Below, in pieces: positions 8,619 through 17,346 of a stretch of 64,000 nt of DNA. Location: contig LJDB01000073.1 of assembly GCA_001983455.1 (NCBI GenBank), positions 23,700 to 87,699 on the forward strand, written 5' to 3'. The DNA comes from Candidatus Epulonipiscium fishelsonii. Its GTDB lineage: Bacteria > Bacillota > Clostridia > Lachnospirales > Cellulosilyticaceae. Under the pieces are notes generated by a model. It had not been told where the DNA came from. It did not search any database and was given only the letters and a program-made list of their open reading frames with translations. The number at the start of each line of letters is the position of its first letter. Position 1 is the stretch's first letter. Both the position numbers and the translations under genes were made by a program.

Positions 8619-8900
8619 CTAATGTTGTGTAAAATTACGTGATACTCCTATTCCTGACATCCCAATTTCATTTGACATCTCAACTAAAATTAAATCTTCT
8701 CCAATTTTTTTTATATTTTCCCATGGTACGCAATATTCAAAGTCTTTCCCAAATAATCCCATCATTTTTCCAGGTCCCGGAATAATAACTTGTTTAATTT
8801 TTCCCTGAACCCAGTCGATATCAACATCACAAATATAACCCAATCTTGATCCATCTGCAAGATTAATTACTTCCTTATTTTTCATATCGCCAATCCTCAT
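8619..8900 (-). CDS. YlmC/YmxH-family sporulation protein (PRC-barrel)
   Basis: A 93-residue PRC-barrel protein: 'MRIGDMKNKEVINLADGSRL', 'GYICDVDIDWVQGKI', 'IPGPGKMMGLFGK' and 'YCVPWENIKKIGEDLILVE'. YlmC/YmxH proteins are small sporulation-linked proteins of unknown biochemical role, and in clostridia they commonly sit next to sigG as here. The start at 8900 is chosen because GGGGGAG precedes it; an earlier in-frame ATG at 8924 lacks a site. The last 12 residues (after 'IGMSGIG') extend a little past the typical end. Confidence 0.88.
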   Translation of the reverse strand: MRIGDMKNKEVINLADGSRLGYICDVDIDWVQGKIKQVIIPGPGKMMGLFGKDFEYCVPWENIKKIGEDLILVEMSNEIGMSGIGVSRNFTQH

Positions 8901-8985
8901 GATAGTTCTCCCCCTTTTTAACAATCAAACTTTTTATAATACATATTTTAATAACCATGTACTAAAAATATATTCATCTTGTCTA

Positions 8986-9759
8986 TTAAATATACTTTTT
9001 CATTTGTTTTAAAGCGGTTTTTTCTAAACGAGAAACTTGAGCTTGGGAAATCCCAATTTCATCAGCAACTTCCATTTGAGTTTTCCCAGCAAAGAACCTT
9101 AAAGTTAATATGTGTTTTTCACGCTCATTAAGCCTTTTCATAGCTTCTTTAAGTGCAATGTTTTCAAGCCATACATCATCTTGGCTCTTGTCATCACTAA
9201 CTTGATCCATTATATATAAGGTGTCACTTTCGTCATGATAGACTGGCTCAAAAAGTGATATAGGTTCTTGAATAGCGTCCAATGCAAACACTACATCTTC
9301 TTTTTGTAGTTCTAAAACTTGTGCAATTTCTTCAATAGTAGGCTCTTTTGCATTTTGTCTTGTTAATTTTTCTTTCACTTGTAAAGCTTTATAAGCCGTA
9401 TCTCTTAATGAACGGCTTACTCTTATAGCATTATTATCTCTTAAATATCTTCTAATTTCTCCAATAATCATAGGCACAGCGTAAGTAGAAAATTTTACAT
9501 TTTGAGTTACGTCAAAGTTATCAATTGCTTTTATGAGCCCTATACAGCCTACCTGGAACAAATCGTCTACATGTTCACCTCTATTGTTAAACCGTTGGAT
9601 AACACTTAGCACTAATCTTAAGTTACCATATATATACTCTTCCCTTGCATGATAGTCGCCTTCTTCAATCAGCTTAAATAACTGTTCTTTTTGTTGATTG
9701 GTCAAAATTGGTAACTTTGATGTGTTTACGCCACATATTTCCACCTTGTTGATTGCCAT
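8986..9759 (-). CDS. sigG: RNA polymerase sporulation sigma factor SigG
   Basis: The late forespore sigma factor, 257 residues. The N-terminus 'NKVEICGVNTSKLPIL' is the SigG signature that contacts its anti-sigma factors. Region 2 ('GNLRLVLSVIQRF', 'DDLFQVGCIGLIKAIDNFD', 'KFSTYAVPMIIGEIRRYLRD'), region 3 and region 4 ('GKTQMEVADEIGISQAQVSR') are complete. It turns on forespore genes such as SASP genes and gpr, both present in this window. It is downstream of sigE in the conserved order spoIIGA-sigE-sigG. The start follows GGGAGGATT. Confidence 0.97.
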   Translation of the reverse strand: MAINKVEICGVNTSKLPILTNQQKEQLFKLIEEGDYHAREEYIYGNLRLVLSVIQRFNNRGEHVDDLFQVGCIGLIKAIDNFDVTQNVKFSTYAVPMIIGEIRRYLRDNNAIRVSRSLRDTAYKALQVKEKLTRQNAKEPTIEEIAQVLELQKEDVVFALDAIQEPISLFEPVYHDESDTLYIMDQVSDDKSQDDVWLENIALKEAMKRLNEREKHILTLRFFAGKTQMEVADEIGISQAQVSRLEKTALKQMKKYI

Positions 9760-9841
9760 GTAGAATCCTCCCTAGTTGTTACATAAGTATATTATTAGTC
9801 ATGTTTAAGGATTTCCATATAATTATTCTTTATGCATAAAA

Positions 9842-10576
9842 TCAATTCATTCTAGTAATTTCCTTTTTTAGTCTTGATATAATTTTTTTCTCTAATCTAG
9901 AAATATATGATTGAGAAATACCTAAAAGATCAGCAACTTCTTTTTGTGTTTTTTCTTTACCTTCATCTTTGAAACCAAATCTTAGTTCCACTATTTCTCT
10001 TTCTCTATCATTTAATTTTAAAAGAGCAGCTTTTAATAGTTCCTTATCAACCTCATCTTCAATATTTCTATATACTGCATCTGACTCTGTACCAAGAATA
10101 TCAGAAAGTAATAATTCGTTTCCATCCCAATCTACGTTTAAAGGTTCATCAATAGAGATTTCAACTTTTAGTTTATTAGTTCTCCTTAGATACATTAGTA
10201 TTTCATTTTCGATGCATCTTGATGCATATGTAGCTAATTTTATTTTTTTTGTTGGCTTAAAGGTGTTAATAGCTTTTATAAGTCCAATTGTTCCGATTGA
10301 AATTAAATCTTCCATACCTATACCAGTATTCTCAAATTTCTTTGCAATATACACAACTAATCTCAAATTTCTTTCAATTAAAACTTGCTTAATACTCGAA
10401 AGTTTTAAATCATCGTTTTCAAACTGTGTCATATCTTCTATTAATAACCCCTCTTCTTCTTTAGTAAGAGGTGCAGGTAATACTTCACTACCACCTATGT
10501 AGTGTAGTGTGTTTGCCTCTTTTTTCATTAGTTTTAACCATTTTAATTGAATATAACATAAATATTTATTAATCAT
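9842..10576 (-). CDS. sigE: Pro-SigE, early mother-cell sigma factor
   Basis: A 244-residue sigma factor made as an inactive precursor. The N-terminal pro-segment (about residues 1-28, hydrophobic/basic) precedes '[14 protein letters not shown]', close to the SpoIIGA cleavage region. Region 2 shows '[20 protein letters not shown]', '[16 protein letters not shown]' and '[20 protein letters not shown]'. Region 4 shows '[19 protein letters not shown]'. It drives early mother-cell sporulation genes, including spoIIP-class functions. It lies 15 bp after spoIIGA, so the protease and its substrate are co-expressed. The AGGAGG site lies 10-11 bases upstream of the ATG. Confidence 0.97.
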   Translation of the reverse strand: MINKYLCYIQLKWLKLMKKEANTLHYIGGSEVLPAPLTKEEEGLLIEDMTQFENDDLKLSSIKQVLIERNLRLVVYIAKKFENTGIGMEDLISIGTIGLIKAINTFKPTKKIKLATYASRCIENEILMYLRRTNKLKVEISIDEPLNVDWDGNELLLSDILGTESDAVYRNIEDEVDKELLKAALLKLNDREREIVELRFGFKDEGKEKTQKEVADLLGISQSYISRLEKKIISRLKKEITRMN

Positions 10577-10591
10577 TTTTCTCTCATCCTC

Positions 10592-11437
10592 CTACTTAAT
10601 TAAATCTGGGTGTATTAATACACTATATTTATCGTCTTTAAAAACAGGTGTTGAACACAAACCTATAATACTACTTTTATGTAAATATGTTTTATTTCCC
10701 TTAATAATTTTTAAGTCTTTTACCTCAATTCCTACTAATAAACCTGATTTACAGCCAACACTTTCAAAAGGTATTAATTGTACTTTTCTAGGTCTATTTA
10801 TTAAAACTTCCTCAATATTTTTAGCAGTTTCTAAATTTCTTACTAATTCTTGAATTTCATAATTTAAATAATTGTTGACTTTATCCAAAGAAACCACTAT
10901 AACTGGATGTTTTGAAAACATAGTGTACAAAGTATTTCCTGTGTCTATAATACCAGTTAAATTTATTAAGCTATTTTCTATTCTAAAATCTAAGTTTGCC
11001 TCATATTCTAACATAAGTACTTTTCTTCTAATAGATTCAAAGCTTATAAATATAATAAATGTTATTATACTACCACTAATAATAGGAACAATAAAATGCC
11101 CTCCTACAAGGTAATGTATATTAAAAGACAATCCTCCAATTATAAAAGCACTAAAAAAATTAATAACGTATACTTTAAAAAACTCTTTAATAGTTATAGG
11201 TTCAAATAAATATATTATAGAAATTATCGGTAGTATAAAATAATATAAGTTACATGGTAACTCTTGCAAAAATGGCCATATAATGCTTAGGCAGTATAAT
11301 ATACTAGCGATAGTAGATGCTACTATTAAATTTTTTATCTTAACTGGTTTATTTAGTAGTAACTTCGCAACAAAGAAAATATAAAAATCCATTATTAAAT
11401 TTATTACAAATAATACATCAATATAAATTGTTTGCAT
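10592..11437 (-). CDS. spoIIGA: SpoIIGA, pro-SigE processing aspartic protease
   Basis: A 281-residue membrane protease that cleaves pro-SigE after activation by the forespore signal SpoIIR. The N-terminal half has about five membrane helices ('IYIDVLFVINLIMDFYIFFV' onward). The C-terminal half is the cytoplasmic aspartic protease domain with the key motif 'GIIDTGNTL' (Asp in DTG) and 'IPFESVGCKSGLLVGIEV'. The enzyme works as a dimer, hence a single DTG. The ATG at 11437 follows AGAGG; an in-frame ATG two codons earlier is less well placed. It is the first gene of the spoIIGA-sigE-sigG cluster. Confidence 0.95.
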   Translation of the reverse strand: MQTIYIDVLFVINLIMDFYIFFVAKLLLNKPVKIKNLIVASTIASILYCLSIIWPFLQELPCNLYYFILPIISIIYLFEPITIKEFFKVYVINFFSAFIIGGLSFNIHYLVGGHFIVPIISGSIITFIIFISFESIRRKVLMLEYEANLDFRIENSLINLTGIIDTGNTLYTMFSKHPVIVVSLDKVNNYLNYEIQELVRNLETAKNIEEVLINRPRKVQLIPFESVGCKSGLLVGIEVKDLKIIKGNKTYLHKSSIIGLCSTPVFKDDKYSVLIHPDLIK

Positions 11438-11562
11438 AGTCATCCTCTTTCGTGTATTTACAAATATTGTAACTTATTTTATTTACGTATTTTGTAAAAA
11501 CAATGTATGTAATAAAAAAAAGATACGACATAAATCGCATATCGTGGTTATTTTTGTTATGA

Positions 11563-11596
11563 ATAAGATAATTTCCATTTAGGAAGTTATCTTATA
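11563..11596. terminator. Strong hairpin between the molybdoenzyme gene and spoIIGA
   Basis: ATAAGATAATTTCC pairs with GGAAGTTATCTTAT (one G-U pair). The T-run is on the plus-strand side, although the gene ending nearby is on the minus strand, so direction is uncertain. Confidence 0.5.
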
Positions 11597-11645
11597 TTTT
11601 TTTATTCTATCCCTGTACAGGTACTTTTTCAATTCTCTGTTTGTT

Positions 11646-13928
11646 CTATTTTGCTTTTGAGACTTCCACTAAATTTGTATGATAAGCTGAACCACCTCCC
11701 ATATCTGCCAATCTATCTGATGTAATTTCATTTATTGATTTACCACCTTCAACAAGTTTTGGCCATGTAGATTTATATGAAATAAGTGTTCCTTTTTTAG
11801 TTATTGAAGAAGTTACTTTCGCAATTAGTTTAATTGTCCCTCTATCATTAGTCACATCCAGACTATCTCCATCTACAATTCCTCTTTCTGTTGCGTCATC
11901 TATGTGGATAAATACGTATGGTTCTCCCATAAGTTCTCTAACTTGAGGTACATTGTGCATTTGACTGTTTAGAAGGTTTTTGGTAGATGAAGTAATGAAT
12001 GTAAGTGGATATTTTGCAAATAACTCTTTATCTCCTTCTTCACTTTCTGCTGTTGGTACATATTCTGCTACTGGATGAAATCCTGCTTCTTTTAATTTTT
12101 CAGAGTAAAATTCAATTTTTCCTGATGGAGTTTCAAATTTTTTGTCTGCAAAAGGAACATCTATATTAAGTTTTACCCAACCCTGTTTTGTTATAGTGTC
12201 ATAAGTTATTCCTTGTGTTGCAATAATTTCTGTTTCTAAACATATTTTTACTGCGTCATGTTCTGTCTTATCAAATATTGGTTCGGTATAGCCCATTTTT
12301 TTAGCTAGTGCATTAAAAATGTCAATATTGCTTTTGCTTTCTCCAAGAGGCTCAATGGCAGGTGCATTATGTCTTAGATAATATCCTAAATAGTCTTGAT
12401 TTAAGTCTTCATATTCAAAAAATGTAGCAGCAGGAAGTATTATGTCTGCATAATCTGCAGTGTCTGTTCTAAATATATCTAATACTACTGTAAATAAATC
12501 TTCTCGGGATAATCCTTCACGCACCAATTTTCCATGTTGAGTTATAGCCATAGGATTGCTATTAAATACTACCAATGTACTAATAGGCGTTTCTTTAGTT
12601 GTTTCTAAACCACCTGTAAGTGCTTTACCTAACTCATTCATATTAATAGACCTTACTGGATTTTGCAATAATTCTTTTGCTTGCAGACCACCTACATAAT
12701 CAGGTGCCCAATATGAAATATTTATATAAATATATCCACTGTTAGCTCCCGCTCCAATGGCACCAATTAATGCTGGCAAAAGTGTTATTGCTCTTACCAT
12801 TGTACCCCCATTAGAGTTTCGTTGCATTCCATATCCTATTCTAAGTATAGATGGTTTAGTTGTACCATATAATTTGGCAAACTCTTCAATTTGTTCAACA
12901 CTTACACCTGTAATTTGAGATGCTTTTTCCATTGTATATTCACTAGCTGTGGCTTTAAGTTCTTCAAATCCAATTGTATAAGCATCTATATATGCTTGGT
13001 CTTGTAAGTTGTTTTCTATGATATAGTTGATAACCGCTAGAACAAAAACTGCATCAGTTCCAGGTTTTATTTGTATGAATTGATCTGCAAAGTTAGCTAT
13101 TCCTGTACGAACAGGGTTTATAACTACCACTTTACCTCCATTTTCTTTACATTGCTTAATGAATTTAACTGTATGAACGTTTGTAGCCGCTTCGTTTGCC
13201 CCCCAAGATACATACAAGTTAGTGTTAGCATATTCTTCAGGGTCAATTCCTTTATCTTTTCCATATGTAAAAGGTATTGCTTTATCTCCTGCTAATGTAC
13301 ATATATTTGTAGCAAGTTCAGACGCTCCAAGCTTATTGAAAAATGCATGCATCATTCCATAATTTTGGACAAATCCTAAATTTCCAGAGTAGTAATATTT
13401 TAATACTGATTCTGGTCCAAACTTATCTACATTTTCTTTTATTTTTGTAGCAATAGTCTCTAAAGCTTCATCCCATGAAATTTGTTCAAACTTTCCTTCC
13501 CCTTTTGCTCCAACTCTTTTCATAGGGTATAACAATCTATCTGCATGATATACCCAACTTTTGTAGTGGTTCATTTTTACACATAAACCTCCTGCTGTAA
13601 TTGGATTAGTAGGGTCACCAGTAATATTTATAATTCTTCCATCTTTAACTTCAGAAAGTATAGAGCAAGTATCATGACAGTTTCTTGGACAAGTTTGACG
13701 AGATACTTCTCCTTTTTCTCTAGGGGCAACAGTTTCTAATGGAGTTTCTTCTATAACTGGTTCTGTTGCAGAAGAAACTTCTTCCTTTACTGCTACAACA
13801 GTCTCTTCTTCACTCCCACAACCAGTAAGCCCCAATAATGTTATACTAGATGCAACACTAGTTTTTAAAAAAGAACGTCTACTTATCAACTTTGCAGTTA
13901 ATAATGTTTTAATTCTATCAATAATCAT
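11646..13928 (-). CDS. Exported molybdopterin oxidoreductase (DMSO reductase superfamily), Tat signal
   Basis: A 760-residue catalytic subunit that carries a molybdenum bis-guanine-dinucleotide cofactor. The N-terminus holds a twin-arginine motif 'SRRSFLKTS' (~15-23) and then 'LLGLTGCGS', a lipobox, suggesting folded export and lipid anchoring. Next is the 4Fe-4S motif 'CPRNCHDTCSIL' with a fourth Cys in 'AGGLCVK'. Later blocks are 'WDEALETIATKI', 'NICTLAGDKAIPFTYG' (the Cys there may be the Mo ligand; inference) and 'ADIILPAATFFEYED'. No iron-sulfur or membrane partner subunit gene is adjacent, unlike DmsABC or PsrABC. The gene heads towards spoIIGA, downstream of the mod/moa cluster that supplies its cofactor. 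The start at 13928 (AGAGG upstream) is preferred to 13991. The substrate is unknown. Confidence 0.88.
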   Translation of the reverse strand: MIIDRIKTLLTAKLISRRSFLKTSVASSITLLGLTGCGSEEETVVAVKEEVSSATEPVIEETPLETVAPREKGEVSRQTCPRNCHDTCSILSEVKDGRIINITGDPTNPITAGGLCVKMNHYKSWVYHADRLLYPMKRVGAKGEGKFEQISWDEALETIATKIKENVDKFGPESVLKYYYSGNLGFVQNYGMMHAFFNKLGASELATNICTLAGDKAIPFTYGKDKGIDPEEYANTNLYVSWGANEAATNVHTVKFIKQCKENGGKVVVINPVRTGIANFADQFIQIKPGTDAVFVLAVINYIIENNLQDQAYIDAYTIGFEELKATASEYTMEKASQITGVSVEQIEEFAKLYGTTKPSILRIGYGMQRNSNGGTMVRAITLLPALIGAIGAGANSGYIYINISYWAPDYVGGLQAKELLQNPVRSINMNELGKALTGGLETTKETPISTLVVFNSNPMAITQHGKLVREGLSREDLFTVVLDIFRTDTADYADIILPAATFFEYEDLNQDYLGYYLRHNAPAIEPLGESKSNIDIFNALAKKMGYTEPIFDKTEHDAVKICLETEIIATQGITYDTITKQGWVKLNIDVPFADKKFETPSGKIEFYSEKLKEAGFHPVAEYVPTAESEEGDKELFAKYPLTFITSSTKNLLNSQMHNVPQVRELMGEPYVFIHIDDATERGIVDGDSLDVTNDRGTIKLIAKVTSSITKKGTLISYKSTWPKLVEGGKSINEITSDRLADMGGGSAYHTNLVEVSKAK

Positions 13929-14071
13929 ATTGAAATTACCTCTTTTCTGGATATATTTACATACACAAGCACTAATTTTACTTGTATACAATAAATTATA
14001 TCACTAGTCAATTGAACACGCAATTATTTTTCAGTTCATATTACAATATATACATGTATGTATTTTTCTTC

Positions 14072-15001
14072 TCACACATCGTTTACAATATAATTTTCTA
14101 AGTCAAATTTTACTTGTTGCTTCTTAAGATAGTGTCTTTTATCTTTTGCTCGTATCACTTCGCCATTACATTGGAGATACACTATATTGTTATCTATATC
14201 TTCTATACATTCAATGACTACTGCTTTATTTTTTCCATCTTCATTTATTTTTATATCCTCACTCTTGACACATATACATTGATTAGATTTCTTGTTTAAC
14301 ATTTGAGCATTTATAATATTATCATATCCCACTAGTCTTGCTGTTTGCAAATGTATAGGATGTTTATATATTTTATCTTTTTTGCCTTGTTCAATTACAT
14401 TGCCATTATGTATTATCATGATATCTTGTGAAAATCTATATAGTTCATCTTTGTCATGAGAAACAATAAATACTATACCTGCAAAATTAGATAATAGTCG
14501 TATCATATCAAATTCTATGTCTTTTCTCAGTCTTGCGTCTAATGCTGAAAATGGTTCATCAAGCAATATTACTTTTGGCTTGCTTGCTAATATCCGTGCT
14601 ATTGCTACTCGCTGTTGTTCTCCACCAGATAATTTTTCAGGATATATATTTAGGAGATGTTCTAATCTAAACATTGCTATAATTTGGTTAATATCTTTAG
14701 TTTTGGCACAAATTTGTATATTTTTTGCTACTGTCATATTTGGAAACAGCCCATAATTTTGAAACAGATAAGCAATGTTTCTTTGCTGAGGGGGTAGATT
14801 TATTTTGGCATTATATAAAACCTTGCTATCCAAGATAATTTCGCCACTGTCCATTGACTCAAGTCCCGCTAAACATTTTAAAAACAAACTTTTTCCACTA
14901 CCAGATGCACCCAATATTCCAACTATCCCTGTGTTTTTTACTGTATTTATGTCTATACTAAATTTTGGTGTTCGTTTTTTTATATTAATCCTTAAATTCA
15001 T
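14072..15001 (-). CDS. modC: Molybdate ABC transporter ATPase ModC
   Basis: A 309-residue ABC ATPase. Walker A 'GASGSGKS' (~33-40), Q-loop 'FQNYGLFPNM', signature 'LSGGEQQRVAIARI', Walker B 'VILLDEPFSALD' and the H-loop 'VSHDKDEL' are all present. A C-terminal extension (from ~235) is short and TOBE-like, as expected for ModC, which energises molybdate import by ModB with ModA. In the usual operon modC follows modB directly. Here a PD-(D/E)XK gene (15184-16506) has come between them, and it is unclear whether modC still shares the modAB transcript. Confidence 0.9.
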   Translation of the reverse strand: MNLRINIKKRTPKFSIDINTVKNTGIVGILGASGSGKSLFLKCLAGLESMDSGEIILDSKVLYNAKINLPPQQRNIAYLFQNYGLFPNMTVAKNIQICAKTKDINQIIAMFRLEHLLNIYPEKLSGGEQQRVAIARILASKPKVILLDEPFSALDARLRKDIEFDMIRLLSNFAGIVFIVSHDKDELYRFSQDIMIIHNGNVIEQGKKDKIYKHPIHLQTARLVGYDNIINAQMLNKKSNQCICVKSEDIKINEDGKNKAVVIECIEDIDNNIVYLQCNGEVIRAKDKRHYLKKQQVKFDLENYIVNDV

Positions 15002-15050
15002 TGCATCAGCTACTTTCTTTTATTAGTGTTTACGAGTGGAGACTAGTGGA

Positions 15051-15071
15051 ATAGGCCTATTTTAATAATAG
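15051..15071. repeat. 21-bp direct repeat, copy next to modC
   Basis: A 21-bp sequence containing CTATTTTAATAATAG, preceded by GGAGACTAGT. It matches 19 of 21 bases at 16661-16681. The two copies bracket the Rpn-type gene. This copy can also fold as part of an ATAGGCCTATT/AATAGACCTAT hairpin. Confidence 0.65.
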
Positions 15072-15183
15072 ACCTATATATAGTTTATAAATTTTATTAT
15101 CATAAATTGCTTTTTTCAATACATTATGAGAGCTTTATTTATATAAGTATCTGTCAAATTTTTCGTCATAAATCTATATGTGG

Positions 15184-16506
15184 CTACTCTATATTGCACA
15201 ACTCTCTAAGTTTTTTTATTTGATCTAATGGCAGTTTTGTTTTTAGAGATATTGTTAAATCATCTAACACATCCAACAACTCTTTAGCTATTTCTATTTG
15301 CTTTTGTTCCATACCTTCAGTAATACCAATTTCTTTGCCTTTTTCAATACCTTCGGTAATACCAATTTCTTTGCCTTTTTCAATACCTTCGGTAATACCA
15401 ATCTCTTTGCCTTCGGTAATGCCAATCTCTTTGCCTTCGGTAATACCAATTTCTTTACCTTTTTTAATACCAATTTCGATGCCTTCTTGAATACCATCTT
15501 CAATTAGTTGACTCTTTGTTCCACTCAATTTATACATCACTCTCCTATCTTTTTCACGTAAGCTTTTGCTCCACTTAATTATATTTTCCATATATATATT
15601 TTCGCCAATATTTTCACCTGTTATAATAAAATGACACCACAATGCTAGTTCCTTACTTATTTTATACATATCTGGATGAAATACATCTATAATTATTGCA
15701 CAACCATTAGTATCTCTTTTGTCCACTCTTAATTCTTTTTGTTTCAATTTTCTATGTTTAACACTACTTATAACATTGCTTACTATCATAATAGGTCTAT
15801 TGCTATAAACATCTGGAAATTCTTTTGTTGCAAGCCATATAGAATATCCTTTCTCTTTGCTTAAAGCATGTGTAACTGATTGATTTTGTATAATTCTATG
15901 CCATAATCTACCATATGAATGTGTTTGCATTTCAATAACTATCTGGTCTTCTTTATCAATAAGTAAAATATCAGGTGTTGTAGACCTTTTTACTTTTATA
16001 CTATCCATTTTTGGTGTTTCTTTAAAGCCATCTAGCGTTAACTGTTCTGGCACCTCTTCATCCAATATATGTTCTTTAGAAAGAAATTCCTCCATTGTAG
16101 CAAATTGAGGTAAGTGACTAGTTGATATACATGATTCCTTAAGCTCTTTGTTTATGCCAACTGCTTTAAATATACTATTTATAAAAGCACACGTATTTTT
16201 TATTGGGTTGTAATTTTTTATTATAACTCCAAAAGCACTCTTAAATACCGTATCTTTAAATAAAGCTTGTATAATATTTTCTGGATAATATGAGGGCTTT
16301 GCATCTTCACGGCAAATCCTATTTTTAACCATTTCCTCGAAATTAATTTCTCTAAGATTCCCTTTCCATTGTTTATTTTGTTGTGAGGGAGTCTTAAGAT
16401 ATTCTTCCCAAAATTCCACTGGTTTATCATCAATATCTGTAATATGTATTTGTTCCCATTTTTTTATTTCGGTATCAGTCAAGTTGTCAAAATGTAATTG
16501 ATCCAT
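15184..16506 (-). CDS. Rpn-type PD-(D/E)XK nuclease / transposase-like protein
   Basis: A 440-residue protein of the PD-(D/E)XK 'Rpn/putative transposase' superfamily. The nuclease core is visible as 'STTPDILLIDKEDQIVIEMQ' followed by 'THSYGRLWHRIIQNQSV', giving the D...ExQ catalytic pattern. The C-terminal tail is a run of near-identical 'GKEIGITE' and 'GIEKGKEIGITE' repeats followed by a helical end. Rpn proteins promote RecA-independent recombination and are often mobile. It lies between modB and modC, bracketed by 21-bp direct repeats, and has its own extended -10 promoter, all consistent with later insertion. Whether it is active is unknown. Confidence 0.82.
   Translation of the reverse strand: MDQLHFDNLTDTEIKKWEQIHITDIDDKPVEFWEEYLKTPSQQNKQWKGNLREINFEEMVKNRICREDAKPSYYPENIIQALFKDTVFKSAFGVIIKNYNPIKNTCAFINSIFKAVGINKELKESCISTSHLPQFATMEEFLSKEHILDEEVPEQLTLDGFKETPKMDSIKVKRSTTPDILLIDKEDQIVIEMQTHSYGRLWHRIIQNQSVTHALSKEKGYSIWLATKEFPDVYSNRPIMIVSNVISSVKHRKLKQKELRVDKRDTNGCAIIIDVFHPDMYKISKELALWCHFIITGENIGENIYMENIIKWSKSLREKDRRVMYKLSGTKSQLIEDGIQEGIEIGIKKGKEIGITEGKEIGITEGKEIGITEGIEKGKEIGITEGIEKGKEIGITEGMEQKQIEIAKELLDVLDDLTISLKTKLPLDQIKKLRELCNIE
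15310..15490 (-). repeat. In-frame 24/36-bp tandem repeats in the Rpn-type gene tail
   Basis: Coding repeats giving three 8-residue units (GKEIGITE) and two 12-residue units (GIEKGKEIGITE). All are multiples of three, so length changes keep the frame. The almost identical DNA of the units suggests recent expansion by slippage or unequal exchange. Confidence 0.85.
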
Positions 16507-16585
16507 CCTGTGTACTTCCTTTCAAAATTAATTTTTAAAAGTGTTGTATATTTTTTTATTCATTTTTATATTGCTTTATTATATA

Positions 16586-16614
16586 ATTATACCATAAAAA
16601 TAGTTAAGAATAAA
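16586..16614 (-). promoter_or_regulatory. Extended -10 promoter of the Rpn-type gene
   Basis: On the minus strand, TATGGTATAAT gives an extended -10 (TATAAT at 16586-16591) about 80 bp before the start. No good -35 was seen. Confidence 0.55.
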
Positions 16615-16652
16615 TATTTAATTTTTGCTAATGCTAGTAACAATATTGCTGA

Positions 16653-17345
16653 TTATGAAAATAGTTCTATTTTAATAATAGGGAGACTAGTTGTCTCCAC
16701 CTTGTTTTTAGTCGTAACTTTATTTATAATAAGCATAAAAATAATCGATATTGACATCATTACACCTACCCATATGTATGCTTCTTTATAGTTTCCAGCT
16801 TGGATAAGGGAGTATATTCTAATTGACATAGTTTGAGTTTTATTTGGGATGTTTCCTGCTATCATAATAGTAGCTCCAAATTCACCCATTGACCTAGAAA
16901 AAGAGAGAACTGTTCCAGTAATAATACTTTTATATGAAATTGGTAAAATAATCTTAAAAAAAAGTACACTTTCTTTAATTCCTAGTGTACGGGCGGATAG
17001 TATTATTTCTTTGTTGATAGAAGTAAATCTTGCTAGTACAGTTTTATACATTATGGGTAAAGAGACAATAAACGCTGCTATTATAGCACCTTTAATATTA
17101 AATATTACGGATATGCCTATGAAATTTAATACACGCCCAAGCATACTATTAGAACTAAAAAGCGTCAAAAGAAAAAAACCGATAACAGTTGGAGGTAGCA
17201 CCATAGGTAATGTCAAAATAGCGTCTGCTATTCCATTTATCTTATTTTTTCTAAAAACTATATATGCAAAAAAAATCCCAACAATAGTCGTAAGCATTGT
17301 TGATATAACGGCTACTTGTAATGACAAAATAAGTGGTGATAACAT
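16653..17345 (-). CDS. modB: Molybdate ABC transporter permease ModB
   Basis: A 230-residue membrane permease with about five to six helices. The EAA loop that contacts ModC is visible as 'EIILSARTLGIKESVLFFKI', followed by 'SRSMGEFGATIMIAGNIP', a strong ModB signature. The ATG at 17345 is chosen: it lies one base after the modA stop, with AGGAG inside the end of modA, so translation is coupled. The last codons overlap the 21-bp repeat at 16661-16681, so the C-terminus ('LPIIKIELFS') may have been changed when the neighbouring Rpn-type gene came in. Confidence 0.93.
   Translation of the reverse strand: MLSPLILSLQVAVISTMLTTIVGIFFAYIVFRKNKINGIADAILTLPMVLPPTVIGFFLLTLFSSNSMLGRVLNFIGISVIFNIKGAIIAAFIVSLPIMYKTVLARFTSINKEIILSARTLGIKESVLFFKIILPISYKSIITGTVLSFSRSMGEFGATIMIAGNIPNKTQTMSIRIYSLIQAGNYKEAYIWVGVMMSISIIFMLIINKVTTKNKVETTSLPIIKIELFS
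16661..16681. repeat. 21-bp direct repeat, copy inside the modB 3' end
   Basis: Matches 15051-15071 at 19 of 21 positions. Beside it lies a GGAGAC/GTCTCC hairpin whose GGAGACTAGT half also occurs next to the other copy. Together they flank the Rpn-type gene. Confidence 0.65.
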
Positions 17346-17346
17346 T

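Noticed and set aside
15298..15507. Open frames opposite the Rpn-type gene tail
   Set aside because: They arise from the low-complexity GKEIGITE coding repeats on the other strand and have no start signals.
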